64,000 nucleotides of DNA from Pseudoalteromonas shioyasakiensis (GCF_019134595.1 NZ_CP077770.1:2004001-2068000); one strand, 5' to 3'; positions 36,184 to 45,890 are shown, counted from the stretch's first letter. Notes: generated by a model from the sequence alone, not told the origin. A program made the numbers and translations.

Positions 36184-37038
36184 ATGAAACTACTAAGATA
36201 TGGCCCACATGGCCAAGAAAAACCAGGCATCATAGACAGCGAAGGCAAACTTCGTTGTTTAAGTGGTGTTATAAGTGATATTAACGGCAACACCCTGTCA
36301 GCAGATACACTCCTTACTATTAATCAGCTTGATTTAAGTTCTTTACCGCTTATCGAAGAGCCTGTACGTATCGGTTCGTGTATTGCTGATGTAGGTAAGT
36401 TTATTTGTATTGGCTTAAATTACGCTGATCATGCCGCAGAATCTGGTATGGCAATCCCAAAAGAGCCTGAAGTATTTAGCAAGGCCACCAGTTCTATTAG
36501 TGGCCCTAACGATAATATAATCAAGCCTAAAAATAGCGAAAAGCTAGACTGGGAAGTTGAACTTGCCATTGTCATTGGTAAACACGCCTCTTATATCGAT
36601 GTAGAAAACGCTTATGATTACATTGCCGGTTATTGTGTATGTAACGATGTGTCTGAACGAAACTTCCAATTAGAACGTGGCTCACAGTGGGACAAAGGTA
36701 AAGGCTGTGACACGTTTGGCCCACTTGGCCCATGGTTAGTAACCAAAGATGAAATTTCTGATCCACTTAATTTAGATATGTGGTTAAAGGTGAACGATAC
36801 CCAATACCAAAACGGCAACACCAAAACCATGGTGTTTGACCCAGCGTATATCGTTAGTTATCTCAGCCAATTCATGAGTTTACAGCCAGGTGATGTTATC
36901 TCTACCGGAACGCCACCGGGTGTTGGTTTAGGGCAAACGCCACCGGTTTATCTAAAAGATGGCGACACCATCACTCTAGGCATTGAAGGCCTTGGTGTAC
37001 AACAGCAAATCGTCGTTGATTATAAAAAATTACACTAA
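36184..37038 (+). CDS. FAH-family hydrolase, predicted 2,4-diketo-3-deoxy-L-fuconate hydrolase
   Basis: This 284-residue protein has a fumarylacetoacetase-like fold. The Mg2+-binding acidic triad is visible around DWEVELAIVIG, and GLNYADHAAESG and GDVISTGTPPGVG are family landmarks. FAH hydrolases cleave C-C bonds of diketo acids. In the fucose route the products would be pyruvate and L-lactate. It is the last gene of the operon and is followed by a terminator. Confidence 0.9.
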   Translation: MKLLRYGPHGQEKPGIIDSEGKLRCLSGVISDINGNTLSADTLLTINQLDLSSLPLIEEPVRIGSCIADVGKFICIGLNYADHAAESGMAIPKEPEVFSKATSSISGPNDNIIKPKNSEKLDWEVELAIVIGKHASYIDVENAYDYIAGYCVCNDVSERNFQLERGSQWDKGKGCDTFGPLGPWLVTKDEISDPLNLDMWLKVNDTQYQNGNTKTMVFDPAYIVSYLSQFMSLQPGDVISTGTPPGVGLGQTPPVYLKDGDTITLGIEGLGVQQQIVVDYKKLH

Positions 37039-37072
37039 GTAATAAATCCCAAATTACATTTGATCTAGACCC

Positions 37073-37106
37073 AAAATCCGATAGAGCAACAGCCTATCGG
37101 ATTTTT
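37073..37106 (+). terminator. Terminator of the fucose operon
   Basis: An 11-bp stem (AAATCCGATAG at 37074-37084, CTATCGGATTT at 37094-37104) has a 9-nt loop and a T-run. The MITE copy begins directly after it. Confidence 0.88.
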
Positions 37107-37268
37107 ATACTAATTCGCTTAATTAAGTGATCTATTTTGAAGCAATAAAACCTCGTTGATAGCAAGGCAAAAATTTCGTTATTTAGTTGTTCTAAATCAG
37201 AAATTTTTAACGCAGATAGCGACAGGTTTAATCCTTCAAAATGATTAAGTATTATTGCGGATTGGTAT
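37107..37268. mobile_element. Palindromic MITE-like element, copy 1 (162 bp)
   Basis: It is nearly identical, over its whole 162 bp, to the element at 50128-50289. The ends are imperfect inverted repeats (ATACTAATTCGC versus GCGGATTGGTAT), and the interior also folds back (AAAAATTTC and GAAATTTTT arms about 15 bp either side of the centre). No coding potential is seen. It lies between the fucose operon terminator and the sugE gene, where it breaks nothing. Confidence 0.85.
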
Positions 37269-37275
37269 TATTTAA

Positions 37276-37590
37276 CTAATTGGCGAGTTTCAAACCAATA
37301 ATGCCAAGGGCAATCAGCAGTAGGCTTGCTATTTTTAATAGGTTTACGCCTTCTGATAATAACGTCATGCCAATAATTGCAGAGCCAATTACGCCGATAC
37401 CTACCCAAACCGCATAAGCCAAACTAAGTGGTAATGATTTCAGCGCTACGCTTAAGCAATAAAAGCTCGCAGCCATGGTTAAGATTGTAAAGAATGAAAT
37501 GAGTGGTTTTGTAAAACCGTTTGATTGTTTTAGGCCATAAGCCCAAGCGACTTCAAGTAAGCCAGCAGTAATAAGTAGGATCCAATTCAT
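37276..37590 (-). CDS. sugE: SugE/Gdx-type small multidrug-resistance exporter
   Basis: This 104-residue protein has four helices and the membrane-embedded Glu in GLLEVAWAYGLK. The sequence pattern (GLKQSNGF, SLPLSLAYAVWVGIG) is that of SugE/Gdx rather than EmrE. Gdx exporters expel guanidinium with proton antiport. The guanidine-II riboswitch motif immediately upstream supports this. It is a single gene read on the minus strand. Confidence 0.92.
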   Translation of the reverse strand: MNWILLITAGLLEVAWAYGLKQSNGFTKPLISFFTILTMAASFYCLSVALKSLPLSLAYAVWVGIGVIGSAIIGMTLLSEGVNLLKIASLLLIALGIIGLKLAN

Positions 37591-37605
37591 GGTCGACCTC
37601 TTTAA

Positions 37606-37652
37606 GGGGTCGTCCCCGAATTTAAATTACAACTTTAAGGTCGTCCTTAAAG
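37606..37652 (-). promoter_or_regulatory. Guanidine-II (mini-ykkC) riboswitch upstream of sugE
   Basis: On the minus strand two short hairpins both have ACGA loops: an 8-bp stem CTTTAAGG/CCTTAAAG (37633-37652) and a 4-bp stem GGGG/CCCC (37606-37617). Paired ACGR-loop hairpins are the mark of this class. The second hairpin lies just before the AGAGG ribosome binding site of sugE, so free guanidine probably controls translation. Confidence 0.9.
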
Positions 37653-37717
37653 CGGTGCAGTACATCACCACACCCGACGAAACTTAGCACGCCCAAGTTA
37701 GTAAGGCAACTATAGCC

Positions 37718-37744
37718 AAAAAAGCGAGCAATCTACTCGCTTTT
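37718..37744 (-). terminator. Terminator after GH97 gene
   Basis: A 9-bp stem (AAAAGCGAG / CTCGCTTTT) with a 7-nt loop ends in a T-run on the minus strand. Confidence 0.8.
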
Positions 37745-37781
37745 CTCTACTTGGTTTTGTTTATCGCCTATTAACTCACAT

Positions 37782-39728
37782 TTAGCGACCAATAATCAAT
37801 GCGCCACCTTGAGCTAATAAGTTTAAGGTTAACTTACCACTACTACTTACTGTGACTTTCTTAGTACCAGCGCTACCATCTTTGTTATCAAACAACAGGG
37901 TGACTTTTTTGCCCGCTAACATAGGTAAATCAATATCGAATGTTTTGGCTTTATTTTCACCATTCACGGCTGCTACCCACCATGTTTGCTGATGACGCCT
38001 TGCTATCGTTGCATCTTGACCCGGCTGACCAGCAATATAGCGTGTTTCATCCCATACAGTTGGCATCACCTTTAAAGTATCAATAACAAATTGAGGTTGC
38101 TCTTCAAGGTTATTTGGCGTCAGGCCAAAATGTTGCACTGGTGATTGATAAAGCACACCTGTTGCCAGTTCAAATGTATCTGTGGTTTTGCGAATAGTGC
38201 CGACTGTTTGATCTTGAGATAAGCGTTTGTTTAAAAACACTGGGGCAAAATCCATAGCGCCAATAGCATTACGAGTGAACGGTAGAATAGTCGCGTTATA
38301 GGCATGTAAGTCTAACGAGTTTTGATGAAAAACAAGGTTTTCCGATGCCAGTACCGCTTCAGATGTGACGAAGTTAGGATACATTCTTTCCCAGCCACGC
38401 GGTATGGTGCTGCCATGAAAGGTGATCACTAAACCATACTGATTTGCATCTGTAAGAATATCTTCATACAGTTTAATGGTTTCTTGTTTATCACCACCAA
38501 AAAAATCTACTTTAAGCCCTTTAACACCAATGCTTTGCAACCACGCCATTTCGTTTCGACGTGCAGGTGCACTGTTCATTCTATTTTGCGGGGTCTGTGG
38601 TGCATCATTCCACCAGCCATTTGAGTTGTACCACAAAATAACATCAACGCCCTTACCATTGGCGTATTTAACCAATTCAGCCATTCTCTCGCGGCCAATG
38701 TTTTTATCCCACCAGTTATCGATTAATACATATTCAAAATTTAATGATGCAGCTAAATCAATAAATTTGATTTGATCATCGTAGTTGATACTTGGGTCTT
38801 GCCAAACAATCCAGCTCCATGTTGAACGACCCATTTTATATTCTTGGCTTGCTTGATAAAGCGGTTTAACCAAATCAAATGCCACAGTTGATTCAACAAT
38901 TGGTTTTAAACTTGTTCCTAACGTAATGGTACGCCAAGGTGTAGTTGCAGGTATTGCCATAGCCGCATAAGTTGCACCAATACCATTGTTTTCACCGGCC
39001 TGAGGAAATGAAATGCGATATACACCGTCTTTCGTGCCTTCGCTTAATTTTGAGCCAACATAATGGCTATCAACACCGGTTTCAGAAATTAGTAACCAAC
39101 CTTTATCGCTATTTTTAAATAATGCAGGAAAGGTATAGCCCACGCCGTTCGCTGACGGTGTTCCAAGGGCTTCGTTAAAGGTGTAAGGCTCTTCGTAACT
39201 TGGTTTTGTTTGCATCCAGCCCGTTTCAGGTAAGGCTTGAGGGCTTATAAACGTGGTTGCATTATCTGGTAAATTAAAAGCACTATATTCAGCTAACACC
39301 TTAATACGGGTATCTGTTTCAGCTCCCGATATCTGATAACGAAATGCAACATCGCTATCAGACACGTTAAACTCGACTCCTAGTACTTTGCCCTCTTGGT
39401 TTTCAAATTGCGCTTTTAAGGTATTCGCCGTGTAGTTTACTTCACTCACCTTTGCATTATGCAGCTGATATCTTTCATTGACTGAAGCTGTTGTATGGCT
39501 TTTATATTTTAGGCTTTGTGAAAAATCACCTAGGTTGGTATTTAAACCAAGCTGTGATTGCTGCAAAAACTCTTGGTTGCCATAATTTACGCTATAAACA
39601 AGCTGATTTTGTTGTTTTTCGAGTTTTACAGTTATTTGTCCATCTGGGCTTGTAACGCTAAGCGGTAATTGTGCGTGAGCAAGCATAGAGCTTATGAGAA
39701 GTGATATATAGAGACTTGGTTTTATCAT
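37782..39728 (-). CDS. Secreted glycoside hydrolase family 97 (alpha-glycosidase)
   Basis: This 648-residue protein has a signal peptide ending MLAHA, an N-terminal beta-sandwich (about 20-270), a TIM-barrel catalytic domain (about 280-560) and a C-terminal beta domain. The active site region KGLKVDFFGGD has an Asp at the position of the nucleophile of retaining GH97 alpha-galactosidases. The acid/base Glu is likely in FVTSEAVLA. GH97 members include alpha-glucosidases and alpha-galactosidases. The Asp suggests the retaining subgroup, but the substrate is not certain. It lies next to the fucose genes but is not in their operon. Confidence 0.9.
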   Translation of the reverse strand: MIKPSLYISLLISSMLAHAQLPLSVTSPDGQITVKLEKQQNQLVYSVNYGNQEFLQQSQLGLNTNLGDFSQSLKYKSHTTASVNERYQLHNAKVSEVNYTANTLKAQFENQEGKVLGVEFNVSDSDVAFRYQISGAETDTRIKVLAEYSAFNLPDNATTFISPQALPETGWMQTKPSYEEPYTFNEALGTPSANGVGYTFPALFKNSDKGWLLISETGVDSHYVGSKLSEGTKDGVYRISFPQAGENNGIGATYAAMAIPATTPWRTITLGTSLKPIVESTVAFDLVKPLYQASQEYKMGRSTWSWIVWQDPSINYDDQIKFIDLAASLNFEYVLIDNWWDKNIGRERMAELVKYANGKGVDVILWYNSNGWWNDAPQTPQNRMNSAPARRNEMAWLQSIGVKGLKVDFFGGDKQETIKLYEDILTDANQYGLVITFHGSTIPRGWERMYPNFVTSEAVLASENLVFHQNSLDLHAYNATILPFTRNAIGAMDFAPVFLNKRLSQDQTVGTIRKTTDTFELATGVLYQSPVQHFGLTPNNLEEQPQFVIDTLKVMPTVWDETRYIAGQPGQDATIARRHQQTWWVAAVNGENKAKTFDIDLPMLAGKKVTLLFDNKDGSAGTKKVTVSSSGKLTLNLLAQGGALIIGR

Positions 39729-39922
39729 TATTGTTATCCTTAAGCTGTAAAAGCATTAAGTGATATCATAATACAAATATAAAGTTTTTGTCACCCAAGC
39801 CTATTAATATTCGTAGTGATCGTAAAATGTACTCCACCCGTTAGATATTGTTACAGTTGCTAGGTTGTATATTTACAGCAAAAGGCTAAGCTTTAGATAA
39901 ATAACAAAAACTTAAACAATTT

Positions 39923-40831
39923 ATGAAACTACTAACCGTATTTTTTTTATTCGCCTCATATCAAGCTCTTGCGGGCCTTACGCCTGTTAGCTTTGAAAAA
40001 AATGGCGAAATCATCACTGAAGAAGCGGAGCGTTTCAACGGCGGATATGGTTATAACTTAGATGCCAAACATGTTTTAAAGCTCGTTACTTTAGATTGGC
40101 CTCCTTATATAGACGAAAACTTATGCAACAAAGGCTGGCTTTACCAATTTGCTGTAAGCTCCTTACTTGAAAAAGGCTATGGCGTGCACATTAGCTTTTA
40201 TCCTTGGGCACGCGCCGTAAGAGAAGCTGAATTAGGTCGCGCTGATATTCTCTTTCCTGAATATTTCATTGAAGATGATGTTATTTCAGATAACTTCCTT
40301 GATAAAACCCGCAACGATTTACTCGCTTTAAGCCATGCCATTCCAGGTGGGGATCTTTCTTTCGTGGCGTTAAAGGGAACTCAAATTCCATTTAATGGGG
40401 ATTTAAACTCTGTAAAAGACTTGCCTATTGGTGTAGTTCGCTCATATAAAAACACCAAAGAGCTCGATGCCATGATTGATAATAAAGAAATCGATACAAT
40501 CGTCGCTAATAATGAGTACCAACTAATTCACCTCTTACTTAGTAACCGCGTAAGCCTGATTGTGGCAGATCTTGAAGTGTTAAAAGCAAGCGTTTACAAG
40601 TCTGAATTATCAATTAGCGGCAAACGACAAATACTAGAATCACTGGTTGCATTGGCACCTAAACTTGAATACAAACCGCTATATTTTTCTGTCAGCAAAT
40701 CAACGCCGCACTGGCAAAAAGTTTTAGAAGACTTAAATGACGAAATAGAACTAATGCAACAAAGCGGCAAGTTTGATGAGTTTATTGAAGGCATGAAGCA
40801 ACAATGCTACGGATTAGACAAAGCGGCGTAA
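39923..40831 (+). CDS. Periplasmic substrate-binding protein, SBP_bac_3-like
   Basis: This 302-residue protein has a signal peptide (MKLLTVFFLFASYQALAG) and a solute-binding fold of the amino-acid-type family: a start strand HVLKLVTLDWPPYID, then FYPWARAVREAELGRADILFP and a C-terminal helix. Proteins like this in marine gammaproteobacteria often lack transport partners and may serve as sensors or have lost transport function. No permease gene is adjacent. The ligand is unknown. It ends in a terminator that includes its stop codon. Confidence 0.85.
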   Translation: MKLLTVFFLFASYQALAGLTPVSFEKNGEIITEEAERFNGGYGYNLDAKHVLKLVTLDWPPYIDENLCNKGWLYQFAVSSLLEKGYGVHISFYPWARAVREAELGRADILFPEYFIEDDVISDNFLDKTRNDLLALSHAIPGGDLSFVALKGTQIPFNGDLNSVKDLPIGVVRSYKNTKELDAMIDNKEIDTIVANNEYQLIHLLLSNRVSLIVADLEVLKASVYKSELSISGKRQILESLVALAPKLEYKPLYFSVSKSTPHWQKVLEDLNDEIELMQQSGKFDEFIEGMKQQCYGLDKAA

Positions 40832-40845
40832 ACGCCGCTTTATTT
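40820..40845 (+). terminator. Terminator after binding-protein gene
   Basis: A 10-bp perfect stem (AAAGCGGCGT / ACGCCGCTTT) surrounds the stop codon and ends in a T-run. Confidence 0.85.
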
Positions 40846-40860
40846 TGATTATATGTACTG

Positions 40861-42030
40861 CTACTGAGGCACTCGAACCCAGCCTTCCATTAATACACGT
40901 GCACTTCGGCTCATACTTGCTTTTGTGACTTGCCAATTACCATCAACAAGTGTTGCAGCAGCGCCCACTTTTAAAGTGCCAGAAGGATGACCAAAGTTTA
41001 CCTCCTGACGCTCACCACCACCTGCAGCAAAGTTTACCAAGGTACCAGGAATAGCAGCTGCAGTACCTATTGCAACCGCAGCCGTGCCCATCATGGCATG
41101 GTGCAATTTACCCATCGACATAGCACGTACTACTAAATCAATATCGGTTTCATTTACAATTTTACCGCTTGATGCATGATAAGTTTTAGCTGGTGCTACC
41201 CAAGCTACCTTTGGCGTATGTTGACGTGCTTTTGCTTCATCAATATGAGAAATCAGCCCCATTTTCAACGCCCCGTAGGCACGAATCGTTTCTAATTTTT
41301 CTAGTGCCGATGCATCACCGTTAATGGCTTCTTGCAGCTCTGTACCATCGTAGCCAACTTCACTGGCGTTAATGAAAACTGTAGGAATACCCGCATTGAT
41401 CATCGTTGCAGACAACATACCAATACCCGGTACTTCTAGTTCATCGACTAAGTTACCTGTTGGAAATAAGGCCCCTTCTCCATCTGCAGGGTCCATAAAT
41501 TCAAGTTTTACTTCAGCGGCTGGAAAGGTCACGCCATCAAGCTCAAAATCACCAGTTTCTTGCACTTCACCGTTAGTAATTGGCACATGTACTATGATGG
41601 TTTTACTTATGTTTACTTGCCAAACTTTAACTTCGACAACGCCGTTGTCTGGTATTTTGCTGGCATCAACAAGTCCGTTCGACACAGCAAAGGCTCCGAC
41701 TGCTGAAGTTAAATTTCCGCAGTTGCCACTCCAATCAACAAACGCTTTATCGATAGCTACTTGACCGAACAGATAATCAACATCGTGATCAGCTTTAGCG
41801 CTTTTCGATAAAATCACGGTTTTACTGGTGCTTGAGGTTGCACCGCCCATACCGTCAGTTTGTTTTTGGTAAGGATCGGGGCTGCCAATCACACGTAATA
41901 ACAGATTATCACGCGCCTCACCTGCCACTTGGGCAGGCTCAGGTAAGTCAGTTAAGTTAAAAAACACCCCTTTACTGGTGCCGCCACGCATATAGGTCGC
42001 GGGCACCTTAATTTGTGGTTTAAACGCCAT
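40861..42030 (-). CDS. prpF: 2-methylaconitate cis-trans isomerase
   Basis: PrpF isomerises the product of AcnD so that aconitase B can use it in the 2-methylcitrate cycle. The 389-residue protein has the diaminopimelate-epimerase-like fold: YMRGGTSKGVFF near the start, DGMGGATSSTSKTVI and the Cys in DWSGNCGNLTSAVGAFA. It follows acnD by 3 bp, with a GAGGAG site. PrpF occurs where acnD replaces prpD, as here. Confidence 0.95.
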   Translation of the reverse strand: MAFKPQIKVPATYMRGGTSKGVFFNLTDLPEPAQVAGEARDNLLLRVIGSPDPYQKQTDGMGGATSSTSKTVILSKSAKADHDVDYLFGQVAIDKAFVDWSGNCGNLTSAVGAFAVSNGLVDASKIPDNGVVEVKVWQVNISKTIIVHVPITNGEVQETGDFELDGVTFPAAEVKLEFMDPADGEGALFPTGNLVDELEVPGIGMLSATMINAGIPTVFINASEVGYDGTELQEAINGDASALEKLETIRAYGALKMGLISHIDEAKARQHTPKVAWVAPAKTYHASSGKIVNETDIDLVVRAMSMGKLHHAMMGTAAVAIGTAAAIPGTLVNFAAGGGERQEVNFGHPSGTLKVGAAATLVDGNWQVTKASMSRSARVLMEGWVRVPQ

Positions 42031-42033
42031 CGC

Positions 42034-44625
42034 TTAGTGCTCCTCAGATTCTAAGAAATCTTGCGCGAAACGTTGCAGTACACCACCCGCTGAATAAATT
42101 GACACTTCTTCAGCAGTATCTAAACGACACGTCATTGGTACTTCAACGATTTCACCATTGGCACGGGTAATCACTAGTGTCAGTGTTGCGCCTGGTGTTG
42201 GCTCACCTTTGACACTAAAACTTTCACTACCATCAATACCTAGCGTAGTTCGTGTCGTGCCTGCTTTAAACTCAAGCGGTAATACGCCCATACCAATTAA
42301 GTTGGTACGGTGAATACGCTCAAAGCCCTCGGCTGCAATCACTTGAACACCAGCTAAGCGTACACCTTTTGCAGCCCAGTCACGTGATGAACCTTGACCA
42401 TAATCGGCACCTGCCACAATAATAAGCGGCTGCTTGCGCTGCATGTAGGTTTCAATAGCTTCCCACATACGTGTCACTTTGCCTTCTGGTTCAATACGAG
42501 CGTATGAACCTTGCTTCACTTCACCATTTTCTTTAACCATTTCATTCAATAACTTAGGGTTAGCGAATGTTGCACGTTGTGCAGTTAAATGGTCGCCTCG
42601 GTGAGTAGCATACGAGTTAAAATCTTCTTCCGGCAGACCCATTTTAGCTAGGTACTCACCAGCGGCACTTGACGCTAAAATCGCATTCGAAGGCGATAAG
42701 TGATCAGTAGTGATGTTGTCACCCAGTACGGCTAATGCACGCATATCACTAAGAGAACGCTCACCCGCTAATGCGCCTTCCCAATAAGGTGGGCGGCGAA
42801 TATAAGTACTTTGTGGGCGCCATTGGTAAAGTGGATCGTTGTCTTCACCGTAATCTACACTTAAGTCGAACATTGGCTCGTAAACCTTTTTAAACTGCTC
42901 AGGTTTAACACTTTGTTTGATCACTGCATCAATTTCTTCGTCTGATGGCCATAAATCCATAAGGCGAATTTCGTTGCCTTGTTGATCATGCCCTAATACA
43001 TCTTTTTCGATATCAAAACGAATAGTACCGGCAATAGCATAAGCAACAACCAGTGGTGGTGAAGCTAAGAATGCTTGTTTAGCATAAGGGTGAATACGAC
43101 CATCGAAGTTACGGTTACCCGACAATACAGCCGTTGCGTATAAATCACGGTCAATCACTTCTTGTTGAATTTTAGGATCAAGCGCACCACTCATGCCGTT
43201 ACAGGTTGTACAAGCAAAGGCAACAATACCAAAGCCAAGTTGTTCAAGCTCAGGTAATAAATTGGCTTCTTCTAAGTAAGACTTAACCGCTTTAGAACCC
43301 GGTGCCAGTGATGTTTTAACCCATGGCTTACGAGTTAACCCTTTAGCGTTGGCATTACGCGCAAGTAAACCTGCAGCAATAACGTTGCGTGGGTTACTTG
43401 TATTCGTACAACTTGTGATTGCAGCAATGATACAGGCACCATCTGGCATTAAGCCTTCTTCATTCTCAACAACGCCAGTGATACCCGCTTTATCAAGTTC
43501 GCTTGTTGCAACACGGCGATGTGGATTCGAAGGGCCCGCAATATTGCGACCAACTGATGATAGATCAAAGGTTAACACACGCTCATATTCGGCCGTTTTA
43601 AGGCTATCACTCCAAAGGCCAGTTTCTTTTGCATAAGTTTCAACTAGTTTAACTTGCTCTTCTTCACGGCCTGTTAAACGTAGATAGTCAAGTGTGTTGT
43701 CATCGATGTAGAACATCGCAGCTGTTGCGCCAAACTCTGGCGTCATATTAGAAATAGTTGCTCTATCACCTAGGGTAAGTGCATCGGCACCTTCACCATA
43801 AAATTCAAGGTAGGTCGACACAACTCTTTCATTACGTAAAAATTCGGTGATCGCTAATACGATATCGGTTGCAGTAATACCCGGTTGTGGCTTGCCTTTT
43901 AGTTCAACACCCACAATGTCAGGTAAACGCATGTAAGATGCACGGCCAAGCATCACGCTTTCAGCTTCAAGACCACCTACACCGACGGCAATTACCCCTA
44001 ACGCATCGACCATAGGTGTGTGGCTATCTGTACCAACTAATGTATCTGGGAATGCCACGCCATCACGTTTTTGGATCACCGGCGACATTTTCTCTAAATT
44101 AATCTGATGCATAATGCCGTTACCCGGCGGGATCACATCTATATTTTTGAATGCTGTTTTTGTCCAATTGATAAAGTGGAAACGGTCATCGTTACGACGG
44201 TCTTCAATAGCACGGTTTTTTTCAAATGCGTCAGGTTCAAAACCTGCGTGTTCAACCGCTAATGAGTGGTCAACAATTAACTGTGTAGGTACCACAGGGT
44301 TTACTTTTGCAGGATCGCCGCCTTTTGCAGCAATAGCATCACGCAGACCTGCTAAATCAACTAACGCTGTTTGACCTAAGATATCGTGACAAACAACACG
44401 CGCAGGAAACCATGGAAAATCTAAATCACGCTTGCGGTCAATTAACTGCGACAGTGCATCATTTAGCATTTCAGGTTCACAGCGACGAACTAAGTTTTCG
44501 GCAAGTACTCGCGATGTGTAAGGAAGTGTGGCATAGCTGCCCGGTTTAATTGCATCAACAGCAGCGCGAGTATCAAAGTAATCGACTCCGGTGCCTGCTA
44601 ATGGTTTTCTAAAATTTGTATTCAT
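42034..44625 (-). CDS. acnD: Fe/S-dependent 2-methylisocitrate dehydratase AcnD
   Basis: The 863-residue aconitase-family enzyme dehydrates 2-methylcitrate. Cluster-ligand cysteines are visible in AITSCTNTSNPRN and FACTTCNGMSG. The swivelling C-terminal domain has GADYGQGSSRDWAAKG. AcnD acts with PrpF, and the two are adjacent here. It is third in the propionate operon, separated by 116 bp from prpC. The gap holds a GCCCCTT/AAGGGGC hairpin (44690-44707) without a T-run. Confidence 0.96.
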   Translation of the reverse strand: MNTNFRKPLAGTGVDYFDTRAAVDAIKPGSYATLPYTSRVLAENLVRRCEPEMLNDALSQLIDRKRDLDFPWFPARVVCHDILGQTALVDLAGLRDAIAAKGGDPAKVNPVVPTQLIVDHSLAVEHAGFEPDAFEKNRAIEDRRNDDRFHFINWTKTAFKNIDVIPPGNGIMHQINLEKMSPVIQKRDGVAFPDTLVGTDSHTPMVDALGVIAVGVGGLEAESVMLGRASYMRLPDIVGVELKGKPQPGITATDIVLAITEFLRNERVVSTYLEFYGEGADALTLGDRATISNMTPEFGATAAMFYIDDNTLDYLRLTGREEEQVKLVETYAKETGLWSDSLKTAEYERVLTFDLSSVGRNIAGPSNPHRRVATSELDKAGITGVVENEEGLMPDGACIIAAITSCTNTSNPRNVIAAGLLARNANAKGLTRKPWVKTSLAPGSKAVKSYLEEANLLPELEQLGFGIVAFACTTCNGMSGALDPKIQQEVIDRDLYATAVLSGNRNFDGRIHPYAKQAFLASPPLVVAYAIAGTIRFDIEKDVLGHDQQGNEIRLMDLWPSDEEIDAVIKQSVKPEQFKKVYEPMFDLSVDYGEDNDPLYQWRPQSTYIRRPPYWEGALAGERSLSDMRALAVLGDNITTDHLSPSNAILASSAAGEYLAKMGLPEEDFNSYATHRGDHLTAQRATFANPKLLNEMVKENGEVKQGSYARIEPEGKVTRMWEAIETYMQRKQPLIIVAGADYGQGSSRDWAAKGVRLAGVQVIAAEGFERIHRTNLIGMGVLPLEFKAGTTRTTLGIDGSESFSVKGEPTPGATLTLVITRANGEIVEVPMTCRLDTAEEVSIYSAGGVLQRFAQDFLESEEH

Positions 44626-44741
44626 GATGATTCTACTTGTACTTGGTGACGGAGAACAAAGGTGGGCTGATTGTTTTTGTATTTATTTCGCCCCTTCATA
44701 AAGGGGCAGCCAAGCTACCCCTATCACTGATTTAATTACGA

Positions 44742-45866
44742 TTAACGCTCAGAAATTGGCGTGTAGCTACGCGCTTCTGGGCCCGTATAATCTGCACTTG
44801 GGCGAATAATACGGTTATTAGCACGTTGCTCTTTCACGTGCGCTGTCCAACCTGTTACACGGCTCATCACGAAAATTGGCGTGAATAACTTAGTTGGGAT
44901 ACCCATGAAGTGATACGCAGATGCATGGAAGAAATCAGCATTACAGAATAATTTCTTTTCACGCCACATTACTTCTTCACAGCGAACAGACACAGGATAT
45001 AAAACATCGTCACCCACTTCTGCAGCCAGTTTTTCTGACCATTTTTTGATGATAACGTTACGTGGATCTGATTCACGGTAAATGGCGTGACCAAAGCCCA
45101 TGATCTTGTCTTTACGCTCAAGCATACCCATCAGCGCATCTTCAGCTTGGTCTGCACTTGTAAAGCCTTCAATCATATCCATAGCCGCTTCGTTCGCACC
45201 ACCATGTAATGGACCACGTAAACTACCGATAGCACCCGTTACACAAGAGTGAATATCAGACAATGTTGATGCACACACACGCGCAGTAAATGTTGATGCA
45301 TTAAACTCATGCTCTGCATAAAGAATTAAAGACACATTCATTACTTGCTCAAACAGTGCTGATGGTGCTTCGTCATGTAATAAACGTAAGAAGTGTGCAC
45401 CTACCGAATCATCATCTGTTTCAGTTTCAATACGAACGCCGTCATGGCTAAAACGATACCAGTAACAAATAATGCTTGGGAATACGGCAACTAGGCGGTC
45501 AATCGCATCATTCGCTTGTGAGAAATCTTGCTCCATTTCTAGGTTACCTAGCATTGAACAACCCGTACGCATTACATCCATTGGATGCGCGTCTTTAGGA
45601 ATGTTCTCAAGCACTGTTTTTAGTGCATCTGGTAAGCCACGTAGTGATTTTAGCTTTGCTTTATATTCAGTTAGCTCAGACTCTGTTGGTAATTCACCGC
45701 GCGACAGTAAAAAAGACACTTCTTCAAACTGCGCTTTATCTGCTAATTCACTAATATCATAACCACAATAAGTTAAACCTGAACCTGATTGACCTACTGT
45801 ACACAGTGCTGTTTCACCTGCTACTTGACCACGTAAACCTGCGCCGCCTAATGCTTTATCTACCAT
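44742..45866 (-). CDS. prpC: 2-methylcitrate synthase
   Basis: PrpC condenses propionyl-CoA with oxaloacetate. The 374-residue citrate-synthase-fold protein shows LHGGANEAAMDMI (catalytic His), GFGHAIYRESDPRN and the Asp region NADFFHAS. The short length (no N-terminal NADH domain) fits PrpC rather than GltA. It lies 24 bp after prpB, with an AAGGAGA site. Confidence 0.95.
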   Translation of the reverse strand: MVDKALGGAGLRGQVAGETALCTVGQSGSGLTYCGYDISELADKAQFEEVSFLLSRGELPTESELTEYKAKLKSLRGLPDALKTVLENIPKDAHPMDVMRTGCSMLGNLEMEQDFSQANDAIDRLVAVFPSIICYWYRFSHDGVRIETETDDDSVGAHFLRLLHDEAPSALFEQVMNVSLILYAEHEFNASTFTARVCASTLSDIHSCVTGAIGSLRGPLHGGANEAAMDMIEGFTSADQAEDALMGMLERKDKIMGFGHAIYRESDPRNVIIKKWSEKLAAEVGDDVLYPVSVRCEEVMWREKKLFCNADFFHASAYHFMGIPTKLFTPIFVMSRVTGWTAHVKEQRANNRIIRPSADYTGPEARSYTPISER

Positions 45867-45890
45867 GAGTGTTCTCCTTATATGTTGTCG

